NCBI GenBank assembly: GCA_039821645.1
Contig: JBCBNU010000088.1
Coordinates: 1 to 5,782 of the forward strand
Origin: CALBPI01 sp039821645
Lineage (GTDB): Bacteria; Pseudomonadota; Gammaproteobacteria; Steroidobacterales; Woeseiaceae
Direction: 5' to 3'
Length of the DNA: 5,782 nucleotides
Positions 1-5,782 of the stretch are shown here, piece by piece. The notes beneath the pieces were generated by a model, which was not told the origin of the DNA, searched no databases, and was given only the letters and a program-made list of their open reading frames with translations. Position numbers and translations under genes: made by a program. Position 1 is the first letter of the stretch, and each line of letters opens with the position of its first letter.

Positions 1-353
1 GAGTCTGTGAGACCGCCAGCCCACCAACCTATTACTTGCCGCGCGAGGACGTAGATTTCGAATGGCTCCAGACGATTGAGCGCTCGAGTGTCTGCGAGTG
101 GAAGGGTGAGGCCGCGTACTTCGATGTCGTTGGTGGTGAGCGGCGTGCACCTGCAGCGGTATGGTGCTATCCAAATCCGTTTCGACCCTTTGGTGCGATT
201 GCCGGATGGCTCGCGTTTATGCCAGCGGCGATGGACGGATGCTATGTGGGCGATCACCGGGTTCAGCCACAACCAGGCGGGTTCTACGGTGGCTGGATTA
301 CTCCGGAGCTGACGGGGCCATTCAAGGGCGTCCCCGGCACCGGGCATTGGTGA
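1..353 (+). CDS. DUF427 domain protein, 3' part (5' end outside window)
   Basis: The reading frame is open from base 3 and ends at TGA 351-353, giving 116 visible residues; the true start lies upstream of the window. The TTG at 36 is an internal Leu codon, because the family motif continues in frame before it (ETASPPTYYLPREDV, visible residues 4-17). Other family hallmarks are CEWKG (31-35), YFDV (39-42), the IAGWLAF stretch (66-72), and the C-terminal run PQPGGFYGGWITPELTGPFK (89-108) before PGTGHW. This is the DUF427 (PF04248) pattern: a small, probably cytoplasmic beta-rich fold of unknown biochemical role. Members are commonly about 90-180 residues, so perhaps a third to a half is missing here. 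It converges on the beta-barrel gene with a 2-nt gap. Family assignment is secure; function is unknown. Confidence 0.88.
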   Translation, partial: VCETASPPTYYLPREDVDFEWLQTIERSSVCEWKGEAAYFDVVGGERRAPAAVWCYPNPFRPFGAIAGWLAFMPAAMDGCYVGDHRVQPQPGGFYGGWITPELTGPFKGVPGTGHW

Positions 354-355
354 GC

Positions 356-1624
356 TCAGAAAAACCGGGTCAACGAGAATTGCCAGTAGTCCTCTCGCGA
401 GAACAACGACAGCGCATCGGTGCCATCCCCCGCACTGAAGTAACGCGCCTCAAGCGAACCTTTCCATTGACTGCCGAAGCGGCGTGAGGCTTCCAGCGAT
501 ATGATGCCAGCGCGGGTCTGCGCATCCGTGCTCGCAAGAATCAGGAACTCACTGCCGGAAAAATCGTTGAAGGCAAAGCGAGCACCTGCGACCCAGTCGT
601 CATTGCTGGTGATGAGCAAATCTGTCGGGCGCGAGTCGTACTGGTATTCAACAATTAGTCCGACGTCGACACCGCTGCCGCCAACCCCTGCAAACGTGTA
701 TTCGAATCCACCCGTCGCGGCGTTGAATCGACCGCGCGGGTCGCGACCGCGAATCGCTTCAAGCTTCCAAAGCCACCCACCGCTCACAAGTGTCCCATCA
801 AAACCGGTTTGATCGGTCAGGAAATACAGCGGAGCGATTCCGAGGTTGACGCTGGGCGCCAAAGCGCCCACAGCACCAGGGGCGACTTCCAACGGCGTGC
901 CATCGGCGAGTGTGAACAAGGGCAGTCGACTCGTGCCGCTGAAATGGGACAGCGCGAATTCAACGGGCCCGATGTAGTGGTTGAAGCGAGCAGCGACGTC
1001 GACGTGGTCTTGCTGCTCGCCGGCCTCGTAGCGTGCAGCGTCCGCCAATATTGGGAGCGGGCCTCGAAGCCGTCCTCGGCTGCCAGGAAACGTGCGCTCG
1101 CGAAAGCCGGGCAACACATAGAAATCCCAATTGCCCCACTGCGGTGAGAGCGAGAGTCGGATCATCGGCTGGCCGAGTTTATCCTCGCCGTCCGGGCTGC
1201 CGGCAAAATCGGTCTGGTTGATCACGTCGACAAGATGTAAGGCCTCGGTCGTGCCCCAGAATTCCTGATTCACGCCGATCAGAAGCTCGCCGCCGCGCCA
1301 CCGTCGTCGCCAGTACAACTCGGTGATGTCGGTCAGATTCCGCTCGGCATCGCGATCGTCTGCGCGACCGCGCAGCTTTAAAGCGACTCGATCTTTCCGG
1401 TTGTGGAAATCGCGGAATCCTTCAATCTGGCCGAGCAGTGCAAAGTCTCTGCGGTCCTGACGCGCGTCGAGAGATGATTCCGTGAACCAGCGGGCTTGCG
1501 CCGTGAGCTCGCCCTGCCAACGCCAGTCGGTCGACTCGATATCCGCCCGGCATGCTGCGGCGACGGCGATCAGCAGTGCGCTAGCGCAGGTCGCGTAGCG
1601 CTTCACGTTCAAAGTCGCGCGCAT
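356..1624 (-). CDS. Outer-membrane beta-barrel protein, partner of the LolA-like protein
   Basis: This encodes about 422 residues from ATG 1624. The N-terminus has basic residues, then the hydrophobic run ASALLIAVAAAC (about 14-25), a likely Sec signal with cleavage near CRA|D (about 27). A lipobox-like AAAC is present but lacks the usual Leu at -3, so I prefer signal peptidase I. The mature part has alternating amphipathic strands rich in Trp, Tyr and Phe and no long hydrophobic helix. It ends in SLTRFF, with the terminal Phe expected for BAM-mediated insertion. The segment LIGVNQEFWGT...HLVDVINQTDF (about 115-140), DGEDKLGQPMI and LPGFRERTFPG recall barrel proteins found after LolA-like proteins in RND/MMPL operons. 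It overlaps the LolA-like gene's end by 44 nt. Start choice is uncertain: ATG 1624 has only a weak GGGG before it, a GTG at 1606 would give a shorter signal peptide (26-nt overlap), and a farther GTG/ATG-type start near 1639 is possible. The ligand or cargo is unknown. Confidence 0.8.
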   Translation of the reverse strand: MRATLNVKRYATCASALLIAVAAACRADIESTDWRWQGELTAQARWFTESSLDARQDRRDFALLGQIEGFRDFHNRKDRVALKLRGRADDRDAERNLTDITELYWRRRWRGGELLIGVNQEFWGTTEALHLVDVINQTDFAGSPDGEDKLGQPMIRLSLSPQWGNWDFYVLPGFRERTFPGSRGRLRGPLPILADAARYEAGEQQDHVDVAARFNHYIGPVEFALSHFSGTSRLPLFTLADGTPLEVAPGAVGALAPSVNLGIAPLYFLTDQTGFDGTLVSGGWLWKLEAIRGRDPRGRFNAATGGFEYTFAGVGGSGVDVGLIVEYQYDSRPTDLLITSNDDWVAGARFAFNDFSGSEFLILASTDAQTRAGIISLEASRRFGSQWKGSLEARYFSAGDGTDALSLFSREDYWQFSLTRFF

Positions 1625-2384
1625 CGAGCCCCGAACCAAAAACGTAGTCGGCCCACTCCAGGACAGTACGGCGTCCGGTTTGGTGGTTGTTCATCTCCAT
1701 GCGCAGCGCGCGCCAGAAACGATCCTCGTAAAGCTCGTGGCGCTGCGCACTCAACGTCTTGAGAAGTGCCCCGGCCCGGTCGTAGTAGTCGATTTTCAGA
1801 ATACGCAGGTGCTGCTGGTCTAGCCACGCGACCTGCCGCGAATAGCCGGATGTGCCGACGGGTAGTCGTTCGAGCTTGTACGCATCCTGGCCGTCGATGG
1901 TCTCGTCTCCCAAGTACCGATAGCGATACTTTTCGATATCGTCGTTGCCAAGATCTTCATAGGAAAACTCGCTCGACATGAACGCACCCGATCGGTTTCG
2001 CGATGCGATGCGTTTAACGCGCTTCACGGCAGGCAGGTAGAGCCACTGATCGTCGTCTCGATCCGGATGCCCGTGCGTGAGGAACGCGGTGCCTCGAACG
2101 TCGGCCGGATCTTCAAAGAATAGTAGAGTCCGATCGCCGTCGTCGGTGCGTTCCAGCGTGCGACTGCGCATCGCACGGGTAACGCTGTTGCCGCGCCCAT
2201 CAAATAACGTCATCGATAACGCGGCGCTCGTGTCGCCATACCCCTCGCCACGACGATCCGCTTCTTCGGCGATCGCCCGGCCGTTTTCCTCTGGAGAACG
2301 ATCTGGCGAGAAGCCCTCGATATTAGCCGCGCCCGCTACACCGGCCGGCAAAACCAGCAATGCAGCGAGCGCGAGTATTCTCAT
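1581..2384 (-). CDS. LolA-like outer membrane lipoprotein-sorting protein (PF17131 type)
   Basis: This encodes 267 residues from ATG 2384-2382 to TAG 1583-1581. The start is supported by an immediate signal peptide, MRILALAALLVLPAGVAGA (1-19), with cleavage near AGA|A, and by the ATGA overlap with the symporter stop. The frame is open further upstream, but that extension would lie inside the symporter gene and put a charged segment before the signal peptide. The mature protein is periplasmic. Family features are the EEADRRGEGYGDT stretch (40-52), LLFFEDPADVRGTAFL (87-102), DDQWLYLPAVKRVKRI (111-126), FMSSEFSYEDL (135-145), KIDYYDR (197-203) and MNNHQTGRRTVLEWADYVF (231-249). These match the LolA-like 'outer membrane lipoprotein-sorting protein' family. 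LolA folds carry acyl chains in a hydrophobic cavity, so a lipid or lipoprotein carrier role is likely but the cargo is unknown. No Shine-Dalgarno is visible, as expected if translation is coupled to the upstream gene. This is not the canonical lolA of the Lol pathway. Confidence 0.88.
   Translation of the reverse strand: MRILALAALLVLPAGVAGAANIEGFSPDRSPEENGRAIAEEADRRGEGYGDTSAALSMTLFDGRGNSVTRAMRSRTLERTDDGDRTLLFFEDPADVRGTAFLTHGHPDRDDDQWLYLPAVKRVKRIASRNRSGAFMSSEFSYEDLGNDDIEKYRYRYLGDETIDGQDAYKLERLPVGTSGYSRQVAWLDQQHLRILKIDYYDRAGALLKTLSAQRHELYEDRFWRALRMEMNNHQTGRRTVLEWADYVFGSGLDARDFEREALRDLR
2381..2384 (-). other. ATGA stop/start overlap coupling symporter and LolA-like genes
   Basis: Read on the - strand, ATG (2384-2382) starts the LolA-like gene and TGA (2383-2381) ends the symporter. 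No Shine-Dalgarno precedes the second start (the upstream bases read TTCCACGATCTC), so reinitiation by the terminating ribosome is the likely mode. This ties expression of the two proteins together. Confidence 0.85.
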
Positions 2385-4066
2385 GAGATCGTGGAAGCGT
2401 TTTCCGCGTCGACTTCGCCGGACTTCAGGCGTGCGATATAAGCGTGATACGCGTTCATCGCCTTGTAGCCCATGATCCACATGATTGGCACGTTAGCGAA
2501 CAGCATCACGCCGGTGCCGACGCCCGTCATGTTGTCGAGGTCGACGTCGGTCTCAATCAATCCGAAAGTGGCGAGAATGATCAATCCGCAGAACACGATT
2601 TTGTAGGGTAAGACCGACTTTTCGCCTGCCAGATAAACCATGCCCTGCTCGCCGTAGTAACTCCACGAGATCATCGTCGAGATCGCAAACAGCCACGAAG
2701 CGATGGTGACCAGCCACATCCCGAGCCCCGGCGCTACGGAGTCAAACGCAGCGGCCGTCATCGTTGCCCCTACATAGCTGGTGTACAAACCGAGGTCGGT
2801 CATGGCAGGTCCACCCTGACTCTCGAAAGGTGCGAATTCCACTAGCGGTCCGGTTGGTCCTTCCACGATCGTGCCTGACACCTTGTGCAGGTTGTTGCCG
2901 GTGCTGTCGTTCGGATCGGCTTCCACTATGACGTAGACCTGGGTGCCCACCTCAAGCGTGTCATTGACCGGTGCCGGCGTCGACTCGATCTGCCAGACGC
3001 CCTCACTGACTTTTGCGATGAATGGCTCTGTGGTCATGACGCCGTCGGCACTGCGATTCCAGACACCGGTCGACAGAATGATCAACGCGGTGAAGGTGCA
3101 CACGACAATCGTGTCGATGAACGGCTCGAGGCCGGCTACGACACCTTCTCGGACCGGCTCGTCGGTTTTCGCTGCAGAGTGAGCGATGGGTGAGGAGCCT
3201 TGTCCAGCCTCGTTCGAGAAAAGTGCTCTCTTCATGCCGATCAGGAAACCGTAGGCGACGGTGCCACCGATGAATGCGCCGGTCGCTTCCTGCGGATTGA
3301 ATGCGCCGGTAACGATGAGCGCAAACATCGCCGGAATTTGGTCAGCATTCACGACCAGCACATAGGTTCCGGCAATCAGGTAGAGCGCGACCATGAACGG
3401 CACCAGCGTGCCTGCGACCGCGCCGATCCGCTTGATGCCACCGATAATGACAGAGCCGACGATAACGGCGAGGATGATGCCGGTGACGATGCTCGGCACA
3501 CCGAAATAGGCTTCCGTGATCTCACCAACGTTCCATGCCTGGAACATGTTGCCGCCGGTGGCCGTTGATACCAGCAGCGTCAGGCAGAAAATGACGCCGA
3601 TGGCCTTGCCGACACCTGCTAAACCGGGTGCGATTTCCGGAAGCCCTTTGGTGATGACCCACATCGGTCCGCCGTGCGGATTGTCGGGATCGTCGGTGTT
3701 GCGATAGAGCATCGAGAGCGTGACTTCGGTGATTTTGATCGCCATGCCGACAAGCCCGACGATCCACATCCAGAACACAGCGCCCGGGCCACCGAGCGCA
3801 ATCGCGAGTGCAACGCCACCAATGTTGCCAAGTCCCACGGTGGCCGACAGCGCTGCAGACAACGCCTGAAAGTGGCTGATCGCGCCCGGGTCGTCGGGAT
3901 TGTCATACTTGCCGCGCACGACCGCGCTGCCATGGGTCAGTGCGCGATACTGGGCGAAGCCGCTCCAGATCGTAAACAGCACTCCCGTGCCGAGCAGTGT
4001 GTAAAGCACCGGCTCAGCCCAAAGGATGCCGTTCGACACCGCGAGAAAATTACTCAGTCCTTCCAT
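2381..4066 (-). CDS. AGCS-family sodium/amino-acid (alanine) symporter with extra periplasmic segment
   Basis: This encodes 561 residues from ATG 4066 with a strong ribosome site (GGGGAGAGGA) directly before it. It is an inner-membrane Na+-coupled symporter of the alanine/glycine:cation family (APC superfamily). The signature GGPGAVFWMWIVGLVGMA is at 92-109, preceded by GLGNIGGVALAIA (78-90). Other family motifs are the GGPMW segment (132-136), ATGGNMFQAWNVGEI (169-183), GGIKRIG (209-215) and SNEAGQGSSPIAHSAAKT (284-301). About 11 membrane segments can be traced, with an outside N-terminus and the basic C-terminal tail (IARLKSG) inside. Typical members are about 450-500 residues. The extra length is mostly a polar segment at about 337-427, between the membrane segment ending LIILSTGVW and the one starting YVGATMTAAAF, predicted periplasmic. 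The gene is coupled to the LolA-like gene by a 4-nt overlap. Likely substrates are alanine or glycine by family; the context leaves room for another role. Confidence 0.92.
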   Translation of the reverse strand: MEGLSNFLAVSNGILWAEPVLYTLLGTGVLFTIWSGFAQYRALTHGSAVVRGKYDNPDDPGAISHFQALSAALSATVGLGNIGGVALAIALGGPGAVFWMWIVGLVGMAIKITEVTLSMLYRNTDDPDNPHGGPMWVITKGLPEIAPGLAGVGKAIGVIFCLTLLVSTATGGNMFQAWNVGEITEAYFGVPSIVTGIILAVIVGSVIIGGIKRIGAVAGTLVPFMVALYLIAGTYVLVVNADQIPAMFALIVTGAFNPQEATGAFIGGTVAYGFLIGMKRALFSNEAGQGSSPIAHSAAKTDEPVREGVVAGLEPFIDTIVVCTFTALIILSTGVWNRSADGVMTTEPFIAKVSEGVWQIESTPAPVNDTLEVGTQVYVIVEADPNDSTGNNLHKVSGTIVEGPTGPLVEFAPFESQGGPAMTDLGLYTSYVGATMTAAAFDSVAPGLGMWLVTIASWLFAISTMISWSYYGEQGMVYLAGEKSVLPYKIVFCGLIILATFGLIETDVDLDNMTGVGTGVMLFANVPIMWIMGYKAMNAYHAYIARLKSGEVDAENASTIS

Positions 4067-4076
4067 TCCTCTCCCC
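4067..4076 (-). promoter_or_regulatory. Ribosome binding site of the symporter gene
   Basis: The - strand reads GGGGAGAGGA immediately before ATG 4066-4064. The GGAG core lies 4 nt from the start codon. This fixes the symporter start and contrasts with the lack of such a site before the two following genes. Confidence 0.7.
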
Positions 4077-4088
4077 AGATGGCAGCGC

Positions 4089-4132
4089 GCACGATCGTTT
4101 GGCCGGCACCGACTTTGTCATAATGATCGTGC
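4089..4132. repeat. 8-bp perfect inverted repeat upstream of symporter
   Basis: The arms are GCACGATC at 4089-4096 and GATCGTGC at 4125-4132, separated by 28 bp. The left arm contains the self-palindrome ACGATCGT (4091-4098), and a near copy, ATGATCGT, lies at 4123-4130, so the same bases can be read as two similar sites 32 bp apart. No T-tract follows on either strand, so this is not an intrinsic terminator. It could be a hairpin in the symporter leader or a pair of operator sites. A chance occurrence is possible. Confidence 0.45.
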
Positions 4133-4146
4133 AGTTGAATTCACAA
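4117..4146 (-). promoter_or_regulatory. Possible sigma70-like promoter for the symporter operon
   Basis: On the - strand, TTGTGA (4146-4141) is followed after 18 nt by TATGAC (4122-4117). Each box matches its consensus at 4 of 6 positions. The right arm of the inverted repeat falls in the spacer, a common place for an operator. The rest of the 120-nt gap (4067-4186) holds no other convincing site. The thiolase may also read through into the symporter, because I see no terminator between them. Confidence 0.25.
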
Positions 4147-4186
4147 AGCGCCAGAGTGTAGCAGACGACAAATTTGACGATGTTGC

Positions 4187-5473
4187 TCAGGTTGCTGACA
4201 GGATGGCCGTGACGCCCATGCCGCCAGCGGTACAGATAGAAATTAGCCCGCGACCACTGCCACGCTCGCTGAGCAACTTCGCCAAAGCTGAGACAATGCG
4301 CCCTCCGGTCGCTGCGAACGGGTGCCCCATCGCTAGGCTGCCACCGCGAACATTCAGCTTGTCTCTGTCGATCGGACCGAGGGCGTGATCGCGACCGAGG
4401 CGCTCCTTGCAGAACTCGTCGGATTCCCACGCCTTCATGGTGGCGAGTGCCTGGGCGGCAAACGCTTCGTGAATTTCGAACAGGTCGATGTCATCAAACG
4501 TCAGATCAGCTTGCTTCAGCATTTCGGACACTGCGTAGGCGGGCGCCATCAGCAAACCCTCGTCCTTCACGAACTCCACCGCTGCAACTTTGCAAAAATC
4601 GAGGTAGGCGAGAATCGGAAGGTTGTGGACCTTCGCCCAATCCTCGCTGGCGAGCAAAACGGCCGATGCACCGTCGGTGAGCGGTGTCGAGTTACCGGCC
4701 GTCATCGTGCCGGTGGATGAGCGGTCAAATGCCGGTTTCAACTTGGCGAGCTTTTCGAGTGAGCTGTTGCTGCGAATATTGTTGTCACGACCAAGGCCTG
4801 CATGAGCAACCACGAGATCATCGTAGAATCCGGACTCCCAGGCTGCGTGCGCGCGCTGATGGCTGACGAGCGCGAGCGCATCCTGTTCCTCGCGCCTGAT
4901 CGACCACGCTTTCGCCGTGATCTCGGTGCTCTCGCCCATCGACAGCCCGGTGCGCGGCTCGCCCACGCCCGGGAGCTCCGGTTTGAAATGCCTCGGGCGC
5001 AGACCCAACCACGGCTTGATGCGGTCGCCGAGTGAGCGCGCTCGATAAGCTTGCATCATAATGCTGCGGTACTCATCGGGGTACACGATCGGTGGGTCGC
5101 TGACGGTGTCACAACCGCCGCCAATGCCGGCCTCAATCTGCCCCAGCGCGATCTTGTTGGCCACCATTACGCATCCTGACAGGCTGGTGCCGCAGGCGCG
5201 CTGCAAATCAAACGCCGGGGTCTGCGGTGCCAGACCTGATGAGAGTGTGGCTTCGCGTGCGAGATTCCAGTCACGCGAGTGCTTTAGCACGGCACCGAGC
5301 GCGACCTCGCCCAGCAGCTTGCCTTCAAGGTCGAATTTGTCGACCAGCGCTTTCAACGTCGCGGACATCATGTCCAGGTTGCTTTGATCCTTGTACGCGG
5401 TGTGGCTTCGTGCAAAGGGAATGCGTGTGCCACCTACGATCGCGACGCGTCTTGATGTTCCGTCGTGCAGCAT
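4187..5473 (-). CDS. Acetyl-CoA C-acyltransferase (thiolase), FadI-like
   Basis: This encodes 428 residues from ATG 5473 to TGA 4189-4187. The start is chosen because GGAG lies 6 nt upstream (5483-5480) and the family N-terminus RRVAIVGGTRIPFARS follows directly; a TTG start at 5512 would add 13 unsupported residues. Thiolases cleave 3-ketoacyl-CoA with CoA in beta-oxidation, or condense two acetyl-CoA in reverse; they act in the cytoplasm. All catalytic elements are visible: nucleophile Cys94 in QRACGTS, His335 in IHEAFAAQ, His384 in GHPFAATGGR and Cys414 in CTAGGMG. The CoA-site stretch TAGNSTPLTDGAS is at 258-270. Its length fits the 425-440-residue FadI / Pseudomonas-type group better than the ~390-residue biosynthetic PhaA/AtoB group. 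No partner hydratase/dehydrogenase (FadJ-like) is adjacent, so chain-length preference and direction cannot be read. It may share a transcript with the symporter 120 nt downstream. Confidence 0.93.
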   Translation of the reverse strand: MLHDGTSRRVAIVGGTRIPFARSHTAYKDQSNLDMMSATLKALVDKFDLEGKLLGEVALGAVLKHSRDWNLAREATLSSGLAPQTPAFDLQRACGTSLSGCVMVANKIALGQIEAGIGGGCDTVSDPPIVYPDEYRSIMMQAYRARSLGDRIKPWLGLRPRHFKPELPGVGEPRTGLSMGESTEITAKAWSIRREEQDALALVSHQRAHAAWESGFYDDLVVAHAGLGRDNNIRSNSSLEKLAKLKPAFDRSSTGTMTAGNSTPLTDGASAVLLASEDWAKVHNLPILAYLDFCKVAAVEFVKDEGLLMAPAYAVSEMLKQADLTFDDIDLFEIHEAFAAQALATMKAWESDEFCKERLGRDHALGPIDRDKLNVRGGSLAMGHPFAATGGRIVSALAKLLSERGSGRGLISICTAGGMGVTAILSAT

Positions 5474-5479
5474 GCTGTG

Positions 5480-5483
5480 CTCC
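5480..5483 (-). promoter_or_regulatory. Ribosome binding site of the thiolase gene
   Basis: GGAG on the - strand lies 6 nt before ATG 5473-5471. It decides the start against the upstream TTG at 5512. Confidence 0.65.
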
Positions 5484-5502
5484 GTTGGATTGTCCCGGCG
5501 CA

Positions 5503-5549
5503 AGCGTATCAAAAGCGGCTGCCAGCGTATGGCTCACGCGTGCTACGCT
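5503..5549. repeat. Three AGCGTA-type sites at two-turn spacing in the divergent intergenic region
   Basis: AGCGTAT occurs at 5503-5509 and again at 5524-5530, exactly 21 bp apart. An inverted copy, CTACGCT (reverse complement AGCGTAG), lies at 5543-5549. The spacing is about two helical turns in each step, as expected for sites bound from one face of the DNA. They fill the 82-bp gap between the thiolase and MATE starts and could bind a regulator of either gene. The repeats are short, so chance cannot be excluded. Confidence 0.35.
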
Positions 5550-5555
5550 TCGCCG

Positions 5556-5782
5556 ATGTCTACCCACCAAGGCCCACGGTCGCACGCGTTTGCGAACGAG
5601 TTGCTGCGCCTCATAAAGCTCGCAGCCCCGTTGATTGTGAATAATCTCGCCCTGGCAGGCATGGGTTTTGCCGATACTGTCATGTCCGGTGAGATCGGAG
5701 CGACGACGCTGGCGGCGGTGGGTGTCGGGTCCAGCGTTTGGATGCTGTTTTTCCTGATGGCACTTGGCATTCTGATGGCGAT
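5556..5782 (+). CDS. MATE-family multidrug efflux protein, 5' part (3' end outside window)
   Basis: ATG 5556 opens a frame that runs off the window after 75 codons. The protein begins with a short basic cytoplasmic leader (MSTHQGPRSHAFANELLRLI), then a first membrane helix (about 22-40) and a second beginning near 58. The signature segments LAAPLIVNNLALAGMGFADT (22-41), VMSGEIG (42-48) and LAAVGVGSSVW (52-62) match the first two helices of NorM-type MATE antiporters, including the conserved Asp40 in GFADTVM. These inner-membrane proteins export cationic drugs or metabolites with Na+ or H+ and are usually about 440-470 residues, so roughly one sixth is seen. It is divergent from the thiolase. 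No clear Shine-Dalgarno precedes the start. The family call is firm; substrate and coupling ion cannot be told from this part. Confidence 0.9.
   Translation, partial: MSTHQGPRSHAFANELLRLIKLAAPLIVNNLALAGMGFADTVMSGEIGATTLAAVGVGSSVWMLFFLMALGILMA

Noticed and set aside
324..345. CCCGG/CCGGG hairpin as terminator near the DUF427 3' end
   Set aside because: It has only a 5-bp stem with a very short loop, inside coding sequence, and no following T-tract.
1535..1560. Lipoprotein signal (AAAC) in the barrel protein
   Set aside because: The -3 position is Ala rather than Leu/Val/Ile, and beta-barrel proteins ending in Phe are normally processed by signal peptidase I. Kept only as a remark.
2385..2480. 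N-terminal extension of the LolA-like protein
   Set aside because: The frame is open but lies wholly inside the symporter gene. It would place a charged, Arg-rich segment before a clear signal peptide, and the ATGA overlap explains the start.
3674..4123. + strand open frame opposite the symporter's 5' part
   Set aside because: It is a high-GC antisense shadow: the product is rich in Arg, His and Asp, has no recognisable fold, and lies opposite conserved AGCS signature codons.
4089..4132. Intrinsic terminator after the thiolase
   Set aside because: The inverted repeat has a 28-nt loop and no run of T on either strand after an arm.
4067..4186. Glycine riboswitch upstream of the symporter
   Set aside because: AGCS genes often carry one, but the 120-nt gap lacks the conserved aptamer core and its paired helices, and is short for a tandem aptamer plus expression platform.
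5227..5616. + strand open frame running through the thiolase 5' end into the MATE start
   Set aside because: The product is Cys/Arg-rich low-complexity sequence with no family resemblance, and it conflicts with two well-supported genes.

Overview
The window looks like chromosomal DNA of a gammaproteobacterium, probably marine or environmental. It is moderately GC-rich (about 55-60% by eye) and densely packed. Its proteins resemble families common in Pseudomonas- and Marinobacter-like bacteria: a FadI-like thiolase, an AGCS sodium/amino-acid symporter, a LolA-like 'outer membrane lipoprotein-sorting' protein with its partner beta-barrel, a NorM-type MATE pump and a DUF427 protein. The taxon is inferred from remembered family sequences; no search was run. 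I see no tRNA, rRNA, CRISPR array, insertion sequence or phage gene.

Layout from left to right. (1) The 3' end of a DUF427 gene on the + strand (1-353). (2) Four genes on the - strand, transcribed right to left: thiolase (5473-4187), AGCS symporter (4066-2381), LolA-like periplasmic protein (2384-1581) and outer-membrane beta-barrel (about 1624-356). (3) The 5' end of a MATE efflux gene on the + strand (5556 to the window edge), divergent from the thiolase. The DUF427 and barrel genes converge with only 2 nt between their stop codons. The only notable non-coding stretches are 4067-4186 (120 nt, thiolase to symporter) and 5474-5555 (82 nt, thiolase/MATE divergent region). No gene-free stretch exceeds 300 nt.

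The most interesting part is the symporter-LolA-barrel block. The symporter stop and the LolA-like start share an ATGA (4-nt overlap), and the barrel starts inside the LolA-like gene, so the three are almost certainly co-transcribed and probably translationally coupled. From what I know of the family, the LolA-like/barrel pair usually sits behind an RND/MMPL-type transporter and is thought to serve envelope lipid or lipoprotein traffic. Here an AGCS-family Na+ symporter holds that place, and it carries an extra polar segment of about 90 residues predicted to face the periplasm. A three-compartment assembly (inner-membrane transporter, periplasmic carrier, outer-membrane barrel) is a reasonable hypothesis, not something the sequence proves. 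The thiolase and MATE genes look like ordinary neighbours.
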